Assembly: GCF_019175385.1 (NCBI RefSeq)
Contig: NC_083342.1
Span: 122,946,376-123,010,375, forward strand
DNA length: 64,000 nt
Origin: Lycium barbarum
Lineage: Eukaryota > Streptophyta > Magnoliopsida > Solanales > Solanaceae
Reading direction: 5' to 3'
Shown: positions 1 through 12,707 of the stretch, piece after piece
Numbering within the stretch: the stretch's first letter is position 1
Layout of the letters: each line of letters opens with the position of its first letter
Position numbers and translations under genes: made by a program
Notes under the pieces: model-generated
The model's input: only the letters and a program-made list of their open reading frames with translations
What the model was told of the DNA's origin: nothing
Databases searched by the model: none

Positions 1-132
1 ATGTTTTGTATGCGCAATCGCGCAAAATAATATTCGTTCTCAACTCTGTTTAAAAATGATGATTTAGTTTGTATGTCCGTTTGGGTGCCCAAGTAGGGCA
101 CCAGTCGCGGCCCACGGGGCTGGGTCGTGACA
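1..132 (+). repeat. Element A 5' LTR, terminal fragment
   Basis: The end of the 5' LTR, identical over 132 bp to 4583-4714. The rest of this LTR, expected to be about 2.86 kb, lies upstream of the window. Confidence 0.9.
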
Positions 133-136
133 GAAG

Positions 137-148
137 TGGTATCAGAGC
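137..148 (+). promoter_or_regulatory. Primer-binding site, initiator tRNA-Met type (element A)
   Basis: TGGTATCAGAGC begins five bases after the LTR end. It matches the 3' end of plant initiator tRNA-Met, the usual primer for Ty3/Gypsy and Copia reverse transcription. Confidence 0.9.
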
Positions 149-1024
149 GGTTCGTCCTCGGAATGTCTACAGACCGTGTCTAGTAGAGTCTTGTTTATCG
201 GTGTGTTGTGCACCACATCTATAAACAGGAGGCTACAGGGCATTTAGGGTGTTACCTTTCTTTGAATCTTAGATCGTGCGATAGAGCCAGCCGTAGGAAA
301 TGAATCTTTTTCTGCTAACCTTTAATTTCAGCAGAGGACGGTATCGACGTAAGAAAGTGACCGATGATATTGGAAGCTATACCGTACACAGGTAAGAAAT
401 GGTATGAAAGATGTATGTCGGGGAAGCTATTTGAAGTATGACGGAAATATAAAGTTGAAGATTGAAAAGAAAAATAAATAGGAAGATGTCACCGGTGTCG
501 TTTGAGTTGGGCACGTGAGGTAAGTCTCGACATCTGTGTACTTTTGTTTGCAATTGTTAGCCCTGTGTGGCTACGATATGATATATAAATACGTATATGT
601 GTTGGCCCTGTGAGGCATGGTTGGTATTTCCTGTGTACAGGTTTTGGGATAGTAAGAAATACAGAGGAACCTCTGCCCAAATTTGCCAGAAATATAAAGA
701 GAGAAAATGAGATATAAGTTCTTAACATGTTTTGAAAGTCGATACCAATAGGGTGAATCTGTTATGTTGGATTAAAGTTAAGAGGTACCCTCCATGACAT
801 TCGTAAGAAGCATTATCCTTGATTGAGAAATTTTATTCCGAGAAAGCATATATGAGTAGCAAATTCGTAATTTATCTAAATGAATCAGAATATGTTCCAA
901 CCACATGTTGCTTCAGAAAAGCTTATGTGAAAGGCAAAAATGTCCAACGATTAAGTTTCGATTCATTTGAAGAATACTAAATGTATAACAGGCAGTTGGG
1001 AATTGAATGATTCGCTTACGACTC

Positions 1025-1085
<61 letters not shown>

Positions 1086-1707
1086 TAAATATGGAGGTAA
1101 ACTATGTGAATCAAGCACTAGAAGTCCTGTGGTGCTTGTCGGATTCTAGTTTTTCTTCTGGTGGTGGTTGGAGAATGCTTCATGGTGACATTTTTATTAG
1201 TTTTAATCAACTAATTGGAGATGGAATTGTGAAAGACCGAACCAACGGAAGATGAGCAACAAGACAGAACAAATACCAGAAATGACTGGTGTGATAAGAA
1301 TAAAAAGAGATAAATAGAATATGATTTGAAAATGAGAAAGGGCTTATGTAGAAGTTGTGTTTTCTGAAAGATACGGGAATAGCATGAGATTCCTCGTGCA
1401 CAAAATAAAAGATGAACGTAGACTGGAGAAATGAAAGGAATACTAAAGGAAGCACCCAAGACAGACGTAATTAATTGAGTATGAGTATAGAATAAAAGGG
1501 AAACATATAGTTATGGACTTAAAGATGTAGTGCGACGAAACGATGATAAGACAAGACCACTATTAAGACAAATTCGATAGGATTTCGAGTAAGTTAGAAG
1601 TTAGCATTTGATATACAACAAGGGTGAAAGAGCATAATCCAATAAAAGAACATTTAAAGAAGTATTGGGAGCGCAGGACTAGTTTAACATTCGAGGACGA
1701 ATGTTCT

Positions 1708-1721
1708 AAAGGGGGGAAGGA
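1708..1721 (+). promoter_or_regulatory. Polypurine tract of element A
   Basis: A purine-rich run (aaaggggggaagga) directly precedes the 3' LTR start, where plus-strand synthesis would be primed. The preceding bases (cgaggacgaatgtt) match the reverse complement of the equivalent site in element B near 7717. Confidence 0.85.
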
Positions 1722-4714
1722 TGTTACATCTCGTATTTTCATGCGTTGGAAAGCGTGCGAGTTAAATGATATTAGTAACGAAAATGAGGTTATCCTCCCA
1801 AGCTTGTAATGGTACAGATGTGTTATAAATATTTGAAGTTAAACAAATCTAAGAAAGTAAGTTTTGTCGAGGTTCGAAATTTATTTGATGAAATACGGTC
1901 AAAGCTATAATAGCCCGTATTTTTGGACTAGGAAATTGAACCATCCAATATTAGCAAATTTACCCGAGCCAAAGGATTTGGTCATATTCAAGCATGAAAA
2001 TAAAGAACTCAGTGTATACGAGGATGAAGTCTCGAAATGATTTAAGATGGAAGAGTGTGACGACGATGATTAAAAATAATATTTTATGTGTACCAAAAGG
2101 GACTATGGACTGGTGCTATGTTACATAATCATGGCAATGAGTATATGAAGTATATTAAAATAATTGTTATTAAATTGAATTGAGATCAAGAAATTAATTG
2201 TGGTATTAATTGAATAAGATGGATAATTGCCACTTACAAAAAAAAAAAACTTACATGGAATCATGAGGTGGCAGCCATTTAATGGGAGGGACCACATACT
2301 TAATATGTGGCATCAAAAGAGACTAAATTGCTCTTCAAAGAGTACAAATATGCTGCCTAGGGGTGATGCATACGTGAATTCCAACACAAAGTCACTTGGA
2401 CAATTCATATAGCAAGTAAATAAGAATAAACCAAGACCAAAAGAATTTTATTGAAGAATGTGGGCAGCCATACGACCATGGCTTTGAAATTCATCTTCAC
2501 AAAAGAATTATGTTGAAGAAAAAAAAATGATGAGCAGCCATACACGGCCAGCCTTAGCTTTGAAAAATTGTTTTTTTTTTTAAAAAAAAAAATTGAATCA
2601 TAAGATGCCCCAAACGTTTGAGGGAGGCAGCCATGGTGTTGAAGAAAATTTTGCATTGTTGAATATTTTGATCAAGTTTCAAGTGCAATACAAGTTCAAG
2701 GAGATGATAGCAACATTGGATATTAAGTTGGGGAAGAAGAAATTGTAAAATTGGAGCAATTGAGTGTAGAAATTCTCCCGAGAAAAATTTGGTAAGATTT
2801 TCTTATTTTATGGTGTAATTGTGTTAATAGTGTTGGAATAGAATTATTAGAATTGGATTGGACGAAATTGGAATTTAGAAAATGCATGAAATCGATGTTA
2901 TAGGAAATTGTGGGTTGAAATGGGTTAAGAGAGATTGTTGGGTTGTTAGAATTGCTATGGGCTGAATTGTGAGAATTTATTACGTATATCTCTGTTGTTG
3001 GTATTTCTGTGTTAACAGGAGAATAATTGGAAATTCGGGTTAGGCGAACATATAGAGGAAATGCTGCTCGATTTTCGTTAAATCTTTAATAATGAAAAAA
3101 ACCCTTAACGAGAAAGTATAAGTTAAGGAATAAGTTCTATAAGTGACGGCCTACGGATTTACGAACTAGAAAGTATAGTTACTAATGATAATGTTACTCT
3201 TTTATATAAATAGGCTAAAAGGGCGACGAGGCGAAAAGAATTCACGAATAGTCGCTGACAGGTATGTAAGGCAACCTTCTTTCTTTTGGCATGCCTTAGT
3301 TTGTATAGGCTAGATTATAAGCCTTAAGGAAATTCTAAATTCGAAATCCGAGCATCTTACGATCCGTATATGTCCCTTGGCACTCTTATGTATTATTTGA
3401 TGAAATATGAACCTTTATGTATTTGAAATAATCGCTTTCCGAACTTTGCGCAAAAAGGTTCGCTTTAAGTAACTTCGAAATTTTCGAAGGCCATACCTTT
3501 CACATAAATGCTCGGATTGCTCCAATATATTTTTATAAAAGTTTACATTACGTATAACGAGTACATTTTCCATGAGCGGGCCCGACTTGGGTAAATTCCT
3601 GTCCGCGGGTCCCGCGACTTTCCTTTATGTAATTCGGGAACTTTTGAAGGAATTTGTTAAGACTATTATTTCGATTTTCAAGTATGATCATTTTACTTAT
3701 GTTTGAATTTATGATAATGATTTTATGCATATGACTACTCATGACTCTATTCGTGCACTTTGTTATTCCCTTCGCCGAGTCCCGGGCCGGTTCTGTTATC
3801 GTGCGCATTTTGATATACTCCGGAGTTATGCTGTGTTTATGGTTCACCGAGCTACTCGCAAAAGAGGGTCGGGTTCCACCTATATTTGGTGTTATGTTGT
3901 GTGTGGCGTTATGTTGTGATGTGATATGTGACGGGGATACGGAGATTTGAAACTTTCTGGTGTTATGCTGTGTTATGGCGCCATCGACGGGTGGGCGACC
4001 ATATTCTTCTGTACCCTATGCATTACTTACATATTTTTGAAAGTAAGCAAATTTTGATATGTTGGATTTTCACTTATGTTTGGTACTTCCATTTCGTTTA
4101 TGTCTCAGATTTGCTTTCTGTATATTCTGCTTTGCATACTCAGTACATATTTCGTACTGACCCCCTTTCTTCGGGGGGGCTGCGTTTCATGCCCGCAGGT
4201 ACAGACGCACAGTTTGGTGATCTACCAGTTTAGGACACCCTCTTCTGCTGTTTGGAGTGCTCTTCTCATTTCAGAGCATACACTTTTGGTATATATATTT
4301 TGTTCGCTATGTATGTATATATTCGTTCAGGGGTACGGCGGGGCCTGACCCGCCATATGATTCGTTTGGTCTGTTTAGAGGTCTGTAGACGTATTTGTGG
4401 GTGTGTGTGCCTACTTCTGTACGGGTGTGTTTGGTATGATCCCATTCGTTATGGCAGCCTTATCGGCGTGCATTCGTATATGTGTTTTGGGCCGTTGTGC
4501 CATTTGACAGCCTTGTCGGCTTTTGATATATGTGCATTTGTTCGGCGATGTATATTCCGCCGCCTCTTCTGATTCTGATATAATGTTTTGTATGCGCAAT
4601 CGCGCAAAATAATATTCGTTCTCAACTCTGTTTAAAAATGATGATTTAGTTTGTATGTCCGTTTGGGTGCCCAAGTAGGGCACCAGTCGCGGCCCACGGG
4701 GCTGGGTCGTGACA
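1722..4714 (+). repeat. Element A 3' LTR, complete (2,993 bp)
   Basis: It runs from tgttac to gtgaca. Its first 100 bp and last 130 bp match the ends of the element B LTRs in reverse complement, so A and B belong to one family that has diverged in the middle. It carries 'gccttgtcggc' motifs near its end (about 4460 and 4510) that correspond to the tandem repeats in the B LTR. Small ORFs inside are not conserved proteins. Confidence 0.85.
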
Positions 4715-5147
4715 ATAAACATAAACATAGACGTGTCCCGGCCCTTTCCTGAGGGACTCGGTAATAAGGAATATATGCCCTCCTGGCCACCATCTCCATA
4801 TCATCATATCATCATATCATCACATCATCATATCATCATATCGTCATATATATATATATATAACGTGTCCCGGACCTCTAGTGAGGGACTCGGTGATTAA
4901 TATAGTAAACATGCGCACGAAAACGTGTCCTGGCCCGGGACTCAATGAAGGATATAGCGGTAAGCACGAGCAGAATAATAAGCAACCACATATATGCAAA
5001 TCATCTTTTGAGACTCAATAGATAAGTAACTGACCAGCTCTAAAATATTAGGATAATAATCATATTCAATTCTTTTCAACTCTCATTACAAGCCATAGCA
5101 AGGAACGTTTCAGCTTTCATGTACATGTATCAATTCCCATGATGTAG

Positions 5148-5179
<32 letters not shown>

Positions 5180-7695
5180 TATGCTTCTATTTGTGCAATT
5201 CTTTAAGAGTAGGAACTTCTATACATCATTCATTAGTCAATCATATAGTAGGCTTGTGACAATAGCATTAAGGAAATATAGAATCATAAGTCATGCATGG
5301 AACTAGAGAGTAGAATTTACCCCAAGGTTCATATCATTTCATACGTACGTCTAGGACATGCCAAGAAAAGAAAGAATAAGCTTTACATACCTTTAGCGTT
5401 TAGTCGTATTATAACTTGTACTTGCTGCCCAAAAACACTTATCCTATATCAAGATATCAAGAGCTACAATTAGTCTACGGGGGAATTCAATACGTACTTT
5501 AACGTTAACAATCCCTTTCAAACATTTAGACCACGTTTCGTTCGCATTCAAACCAACTACATACAACCGATCCAACGTCAATAATCATATGCTCAATACC
5601 AATCCGGACAGCCCACATAACATTCCAAATAGCCCACATTCACAACATTCCATAACGATTCACATACGGCTACTACATTCTCAAGTTACTCCTAATAATC
5701 CGTAGCCTTAACGTTTTCGTGTAACAACTTTACAACAACCCAAACAACGTAAATACAATATATATTCTTAACTATCATTTGTCTTTCCAATTTAAAGAAG
5801 ACACATGTCCAAAACAGTTCCTAACCACAACACGTCCAAAACAGTCCCTAACTAACAACATAAAGATGCCTGGAATTCTTGCGAACGTTTACGAACATAC
5901 CAAGCAAACCACATATGATTCTTACACATTATTTCATGTCTTCATTTCATATAATTTTAGTAAAATACGACCAGCAGTCACACGATAAATATATCACCAA
6001 ATTCGTACGCAAATAGCTACATTGTCGACACTAAAACCTTACAACGACAACAACATGTTTAATGACATTACTTTCATGATTCTTGGAACTGTTTTAGCAT
6101 CATTTCCACTCTTACAACAGCCCACAATTCATCTCAATTTCAACTTGAATCATTATGCTTCACTTCCACTAAACGTTCATAACAAGAATCAACACTCAAC
6201 ACATACAAATTCACCTCTAGCACTAAAACAGTCCACTGTTTTGGACTGCTCGTATACTTCAACATAATTCATGATAACAACAACCAAAATACTACTTAAA
6301 ATTAATTTTTCCATGCCTAATTAGAACAGCCTCCTACACGGCTCAATTTACATTTCAACACCAACATCTACAACTTCTTATATTCATCACATATCCACAA
6401 ATTTATACAAGCTTAAATTGTCTCCAAAATGTGTATAAAAGAGATCAAATCTTACCTTAATCAACTTGACTCCTTAACCTTGCTAATTTCTTAAATAATT
6501 TCAACACTCTGAGGCATTAATTTCCCTCCATCAAGCTTCCATTGCTTGGCTAAAAGCAACTTTGGCCGAGAGGCTTTTTTTGTGCTTTCACTTCAAGAAA
6601 ATGTTTATGTGTTCAACTACAAGGTGGAAGATGACTCATTTGGTGATATACATCTATGATCCCCCTAGGCCCTACACGTGACCAGCCCAACAAAAGAAAA
6701 AGAAATCTGAATCTATAATTGTATTTAGTCAATTGATTTTATTCTACTAATTTCCTTTACTTTGGGGAATTGGTTGGGTCATTATTGAAAAATCTGTCCG
6801 TATTGGCTCCACCTCAATAACAAGTGATCATATTAAATCTGTAAAGGGATTTAAATGGGTCCACAAAATTAATAACTCCATGCTTACCATTCATTTCCAA
6901 AACGTGTCCATTAGTACATAGCAATAGTCATATGTTGCTGCATACATCCACTTTGTCCTCCACTATAGTACCAATGAAACCTTAATTTAATGCCTAGCTT
7001 AATGTAATGATAAAACATACCATGTGCTGTAATCCAACTCTTTTACAAAGCACAAATATTTTATCCTCTTGTGTACGCATGGAATCATGATGTCTACTCC
7101 TAATCCCTTTAATTAAAGAATGCCACATAACAATATATATAAATTTGTCATGCTAGTTGATGCCACGTTAGGGGGGTGACATCCAAAATAATTCATCCAC
7201 TTAATCCATAATCAAATAATTAACTTCTCACTAAGTTCATCAAATAACCATTTACGCATAATTAATTTCTTAAGCACACTTCATATACTCGTTATCATAA
7301 TCATGTAGTATAACGTAGTCCATAGTCTCATTTGCCACACATAAAATATTATTTTCAATCATCGTCGTCACCCTTGTTAAATCCAAAATTATTTCGGGAC
7401 TTCATTCCTTGTATACCCTGAATTCTTGATTTTTCATTCTTGAATACTCTCATATTGGACGGTTTAATTTCCTGGTCCAAAAATACAGAATATTATAGCT
7501 TGGACCGTATTTTATTCAAATAAATTTTGAACCTCGACGAAATTTAATTTTCTTCAATTTGTTCAACCTCAAATCCTTACGGTACATGTGTACCATCACT
7601 TTAACCACCTATAAGCTTGGGGGATAACCTCATGTCCGTTACTAATATCATTTAACTCGCACGCTTTCCGACGTACGAAAATACAGGATATAACA
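4715..7695 (-). repeat. Element B left (3') LTR, interrupted by element A
   Basis: Aligns with 9410-12377 almost base for base, including identical small ORFs at 5779-5988 and 10461-10670 and at 6022-6267 and 10704-10949. These ORFs are duplicated LTR sequence, not genes. It contains a T-run at about 5150-5172 and a short tcatca/tata microsatellite at 4800-4862. It ends ..tataaca at 7695. Confidence 0.85.
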
Positions 7696-8478
7696 TCCTC
7701 CCCCCTTTAGAACATTCGTCCTCGAATGTCAAACTAGTCCCATAGGGTCTCACAAAAATTTCGGGGGAATCTCTTTTATTGCTATCACATGTAGTCTCTT
7801 TCTTAGCATACCAATATTCTTGTACAACTTGTTTAAAATATATCCAATCTTAGTCGTAGTCTTTCCTTCTCTTGGTTCATTCTGCTTTTCATATCTCATC
7901 CTCCTTTTATTTCTAGGAAAATTTTGGCAGAGTTTCTTCTGTATTTCTTACTATCCCAAAACCTGCACGCAGGAAATACCAACAATGCCTCACAGGGCCA
8001 ACATATATATATGTATACATTATATCGTATCATAGCCGCACAGGGCTCCCAATTTCAAGTAAAAGTATAAAGATGTCGAGACTTACCTCACAGGTCCAAC
8101 TCAAACTGCACCTATTATACTTTCCTGTTTACTTTCCCTTTCAATCTTCAACTTTATATTTCAATCATACTTCAAATGACTTCCCCAACATACATCTTTC
8201 ATACCATTGCTTACCTGTGTACTGTGTAGCTTCCACTATGATCAGTCACTGCCTTCTGTCGATGCCGTTCTTTGGCTGAAATCAAAGGTTAGTAAAAAAA
8301 AAAGAATTCATTTCCTACGGCTGGCTCTACCGCACGATCTAAGATCCAAAGAAAGGTAACACCCTAAATGTCCTGTAGCCTCATGTTTATAGATGTGGTG
8401 CACAACACACCGATAAACAAGACCCTACTAGACACGGTCTGTAGACACTCCGAGGAAGGACCGCTCTGATATCACTTC
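7696..8478 (-). other. Element B internal region, 783 bp, no coding sequence
   Basis: Begins on the plus strand with the complement of the polypurine tract (tcctcccccctttag) and ends with the complement of the primer site. About 8200-8400 matches element A 230-430 in reverse complement, confirming one family. No protein of gag or pol type is visible on either strand. Confidence 0.8.
8463..8474 (-). promoter_or_regulatory. Primer-binding site of element B
   Basis: The minus strand reads TGATATCAGAGC next to the 5' LTR, one base different from the element A primer site (TGGTATCAGAGC). This is the initiator tRNA-Met class. Confidence 0.75.
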
Positions 8479-8661
8479 TGTCACGACCCAGCCCCGTGGG
8501 CCGCGACTGGTGCCCTACTTGGGCACCCAGACAGACAAACATATCAAATCGTAACACATTTATCCAAATAGCATATACGGCCATAAATACTATATGCCGT
8601 CTCAAACTTCATCAAACTGTATCGGACACATTTTAGCACAACCATATCCATATATATAACA

Positions 8662-8738
8662 AAAGCCGACAAGGCTATCAAATGTATCAAAAGCCGACAA
8701 GGCTAACAAATGTATCAAAAGCCGACAAGGCTAACAAA
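8662..8738. repeat. Short tandem repeat, about 29-bp unit, three copies
   Basis: Three near-identical copies of a unit containing 'aaaagccgacaaggct' and 'aaatg', inside the element B LTR. Confidence 0.8.
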
Positions 8739-9292
8739 TGGCACAACGGCCCCAAAACATATACAAAATGCACGCCGACAAGGCTGCCATCACGAATGGG
8801 TACGCCCCAAACATAAGTCATGTTCATACAACGCAACAACAACTATATACAGACCCACACAGATGTCCACAGACCTCTAAGAGTAATGACCGTATCATAT
8901 GGCGAGACAGGGCCCCGCCGTACCCAAATAAACACATATGAATTCAACATAAGGGAGTTATACCACAAGCTAGGCTCCGGAACAAAGGAGCAGTAAAAAA
9001 TAGCTGAATAAGTATCATAAGCTGGCGGATCTCTGAAACGAGCGTCTGTACCTGCGGGCATGAACGCAGCCCCCCGAAGAAAGGGGGGTCAGTACGGAAT
9101 ATGTACTGAGTAAGTAAAGCATGAAACATAGTGATAGACTCATACTGAGACAAGGTGTGTAGGACCCAATGCAACAAACAGAATTTTATAAAACTTGCCT
9201 TTGAACATATTTCATCTGTATCATTCTCATATCAATATCAATATAGAATTTTGTAATCAAAGCTGCAAAATCATTCTGTATATAATATATAT

Positions 9293-9460
9293 AACGTGTC
9301 CCGGCCCTTTAATGAGGGACTCGGTAATTAAAATCATATCATCATAAACATAAACATATACGTGTCCCGGCCCTTTAATAAGGGACTCGGTAATTAAAAT
9401 CATAGCATCATAAACATAAACATAGACGTGTCCCGGCCCTTTCCTGAGGGACTCGGTAAT
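9293..9460. repeat. Tandem repeat, about 67-bp unit, two and a half copies
   Basis: Repeats of a block with 'cgtgtcccggcccttt' and 'gagggactcgg' separated by 'cataaacataaacat'. The ggccctt..agggac part can fold as a hairpin. Element A is inserted at the matching block in the other LTR (4715). Confidence 0.8.
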
Positions 9461-12377
9461 AAGGAATATATGCCCTCCTGGCCACCATCTCCATATCATC
9501 ATATCATCACATCATCATATCATCATATCGTCATATATATATATAACGTGTCCCGGACCTCTAGTGAGGGACTCGGTGATTAATATAGTAAACATGCGCA
9601 TGAAAACGTGTCCTGGCCCGGGACTCAGTGAAGGATATAGCGGTAAGCACGAGCAGAATAATAAGCAACCACATATATGCAAATCATCTTTTGAGACTCA
9701 ATAGATAAGTAACTGACCAGCTCTAAAATATTAGGATAATAATCATATTCAATTCTTTTCAACTCTCATTACAAGCCATAGCAAGGAACGTTTCAGCTTT
9801 CATGTACATGTATCAATTTCCATGATGTAGTTTTTTTTTTTTTTTTTTTTTTCTTAAAGTCAAGTATGCTTCTATTTGTGCAATTCTTTAAGAGTAGGAA
9901 CTTCTATACATCATTCATTAGTCAATCATATAGTAGGCTTGTGACAATAGCATTAAGGAAATATAGAATCATAAGTCATGCATGGAACTAGAGAGTAGAA
10001 TTTACCCCAAGGTTCATATCATTTCATACTTACGTCTAGGACATGCCAAGAAAAGAAAGAATAAGCTTTACATACCTTTAGCGTTTAGTCGTATTATAAC
10101 TTGTACTTGCTGCCCAAAAACACTTATCCTATATCAAGATATCAAGAGCTACAATTAGTCTACGAGAGAATTCAATACGTACTTTAACGTTAACAATCCC
10201 TTTCAAACATTTAGATCACGTTTCGTTCGCATTCAAACCAACTACATACAACCGATCCAACGTCAATAATCATATGCTCAATACCAATCCGGACAGCCCA
10301 CATAACATTCCAAATAGCCCACATTCACAACATTCCATAACGATTCACATACGGCTACTACATTCTCAAGTTACTCCTAATAATCCGTAGCCTTAACGTT
10401 TTCGTGTAACTTTACAACAACTCAAACAACGTAAATACAATATATATTCTTAACTATTATTTGTCTTTCCAATTTAAAGAAGACACATGTCCAAAACAGT
10501 TCCTAACCACAACACGTCCAAAACAGTCCCTAACTAACAACATAAAGATGCCCGGAATTCTTGCGAACGTTTACGAACATACCAAGCAAACCACATATGA
10601 TTCTTACACATTATTTCATGTCTTCATTTCATATAATTTTAGTAAAATACGACCAGCAGTCACACGATAAATATATCACCAAATTCGTACGCAAATAGCT
10701 ACATTGTCGACACTAAAACCTTACAACGACAACAACATGTTTAATGACATTACTTTCATGATTCTTGGAACTGTTTTAGCATCATTTCCACTCTTACAAC
10801 AGCCCACAATTCATCTCAATTTCAACTTGAATCATTATGCTTCACTTCCACTAAACGTTCATAACAAGAATCAACACTCAACACATACAAATTCACCTCT
10901 AGCACTAAAACAGTCCACTGTTTTGGACTGCTCGTATACTTCAACATAATTCATGATAACAACAACCAAAATACTACTTAAAATTAATTTTTCCATGCCT
11001 AATTAGAACAGCCTCCTACACGGCTCAATTTACATTTCAACACCAACATCTACAACTTCTTATATTCATCACATATCCACAAATTTATACAAGCTTAAAT
11101 TGTCTCCAAAATGTGTATAAAAGAGATCAAATCTTACCTTAATCAACTTGACTCCTTAACCTTGCTAATTTCTTAAATAATTTCAACACTCTGAGGCATT
11201 AATTTCCCTCCATCAAGCTTCCATTGCTCGGCTAAAAGCAACTTTGGCCGAGAGGCTTTTTTTGTGCTTTCACTTCAAGAAAATGTTTATGTGTTCAACT
11301 ACAAGGTGGAAGATGACTCATTTGGTGATATACATCTATGATCCCCCTAGGCCCTACACGTGACCAGCCCAACAAAAGAAAAAGAAATCTGAATCTATAG
11401 TTGTATTTAGTCAATTGATTTTATTCTACTAATTTCCTTTACTTTGGGGAATTGGTTGGGTCATTATTGAAAAATCTGTCCGTATTGGCTCCACCTCAAT
11501 AACAAGTGATAATATTAAATTTGTAAAGGGATTTAAATGGGTCCACAAAATTAATAACTCCATGCTTACCATTCATTTCCAAAACGTGTCCACTAGTACA
11601 TAGCAATAGTCATATGTTGCTGCATACATCCACTTTGTCCTCCACTATAGTACCAATGAAACCTTAATTTAATGCCTAGCTTAATGTAATGATAAAACAT
11701 ACCATGTGCTGTAATCCAACTCTTTTACAAAGCACAAATATTTTATCCTCTTGTGTACGCATGGAATCATGATGTCTACTCCTAATCCCTTTAATTAAAG
11801 AATGCCACATAACAATATATATAAATTTGTCATGCTAGTTGCTGCCACGTTAGGGGGGTGACATCCAAAATAATTCATCCACTTAATCCATAATCAAATA
11901 ATTAACTTCTCACTAAGTTCATCAAATAACTATTTACGCATAATTAATTTCTTAAGCACACTTCATATACTCGTTATCATAATCATGTAGTATAACGTAG
12001 TCCATAGCCTCATTTGCCACACATAAAATATTATTTTCAATCATCGTCGTCACCCTTGTTAAATCCAAAATTATTTCGGGACTTCATTCCTTGTATACCC
12101 TGAATTCTTGATTTTTCATTCTTGAATACTCTCATATTGGACGGTTTAATTTCCTGGTCCAAAAATACAGAATATTATAGCTTGGACCGTATTTTATTCA
12201 AATAAATTTTGAACCTCGACGAAATTTAATTTTCTTCAATTTGTTCAACCTCAAATCCTTACGGTACATGTGTACCATCACTTTAACCACCTATAAGCTT
12301 GGGGGATAACCTCATGTCCGTTATTAATATCATTTAACTCGCACGTTTTCCGACGTACGAAAATATAGGATATAACA

Positions 12378-12707
12378 CTAATAATTAAAAACAATTACAC
12401 TAACAATGTGTATAAAATAAAATAAAAGAAGAGCATGTTGCAATATTATAAAGAAGTATTATATCTATAGACCACTAACCAGTATAAAGTCGAGTGTGGC
12501 AACCAGACGTCAACAAGAATTTAAACGTGAAAGTTTGATGGCTGTGACAAAGGCTCTCACTTATATACATTATAAATAATCATTTCCTTCTCTTACATTA
12601 TCATCATCACTAGCTCAATTCTCTTGCATCAAGAAACAAAACATAAAATAAACAAAAGAAAGGAAACGCAATTTTCTCTGTTTTTCCATAAACTAAGAGT
12701 ACTAGAA
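12378..12707 (+). promoter_or_regulatory. Promoter and 5'UTR of synthase copy 1
   Basis: A TATA box (tataaata) at 12571-12578 lies about 130 bp before the ATG. From about 12425 to the ATG it is alignable with 20715-21003 upstream of copy 2, including 'tatctatagacca', 'gtgtggcaacc', 'ggctctcact' and 'ctcaattctct'. A TTGAC core (W-box type, minus strand 12509-12513) is present; the WRKY interpretation is inference. The promoter is bounded by element B at 12377. Confidence 0.65.

Larger units (their letters stand above)
1..4714 (+). mobile_element. Element A: non-autonomous large-LTR retrotransposon, 5' end outside window
   Basis: Bases 1-132 are identical to 4583-4714, so they are the last part of the 5' LTR and the end of the 3' LTR of one element. 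The 5' LTR ends ..gtgaca at 132, followed by a primer-binding site and, at 1708-1721, a purine tract; the 3' LTR then starts tgttac at 1722. The internal region (133-1721) is only about 1.6 kb and shows no gag, protease, RT or integrase in any frame; it includes an A-run plus (AT)n at about 1025-1082. The LTR is 2,993 bp, so this is a LARD-like derivative moved by another element's proteins. LTR ends, primer site and purine tract fit Ty3/Gypsy. Identical LTR termini suggest a recent insertion. It lies in the left LTR of element B. Confidence 0.85.
4715..12377 (-). mobile_element. Element B: non-autonomous large-LTR retrotransposon, inverted relative to A
   Basis: On the minus strand the order is: 5' LTR (8479-12377), primer-binding site (8463-8474), a 783-bp internal region (7696-8478), polypurine tract, 3' LTR (4715-7695 here). 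The internal region has no retroviral ORF. The left LTR starts abruptly at 4715, at the point matching 9410 in the right LTR, exactly where element A ends. The missing 930 bp of the left LTR should therefore lie beyond A, upstream of the window. The two LTRs differ by about twenty substitutions (my count by eye) and small microsatellite changes over nearly 3 kb, so insertion was recent. The right flank after 12377 is 'ctaat', the expected target duplication. Confidence 0.85.
8479..12377 (-). repeat. Element B right (5') LTR, complete (3,899 bp)
   Basis: Runs tgtcac..tataaca on the plus strand. It contains two tandem arrays absent or reduced elsewhere: about 29-bp units with 'gccgacaaggct' at about 8662-8738, and about 67-bp units with 'cgtgtcccggccctt' and 'gggactcgg' at about 9293-9460. 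No ORF of significance. It ends only about 330 bp upstream of the first synthase ATG, so the LTR abuts that promoter. Confidence 0.85.

Noticed and set aside
4076..4572. Overlapping hydrophobic ORFs near the end of the element A LTR
   Set aside because: The related element B LTR does not keep these frames; they are LTR sequence.
4800..4862. Regular tcatca/tcatat repeats that could suggest an array
   Set aside because: Simple microsatellite in the LTR. There are no spacer-repeat units, so it is not CRISPR-like.
5779..6267. Two small ORFs identical to ORFs at 10461-10949
   Set aside because: The identity is due to duplicated LTRs of element B. There is no codon-level conservation or known domain.
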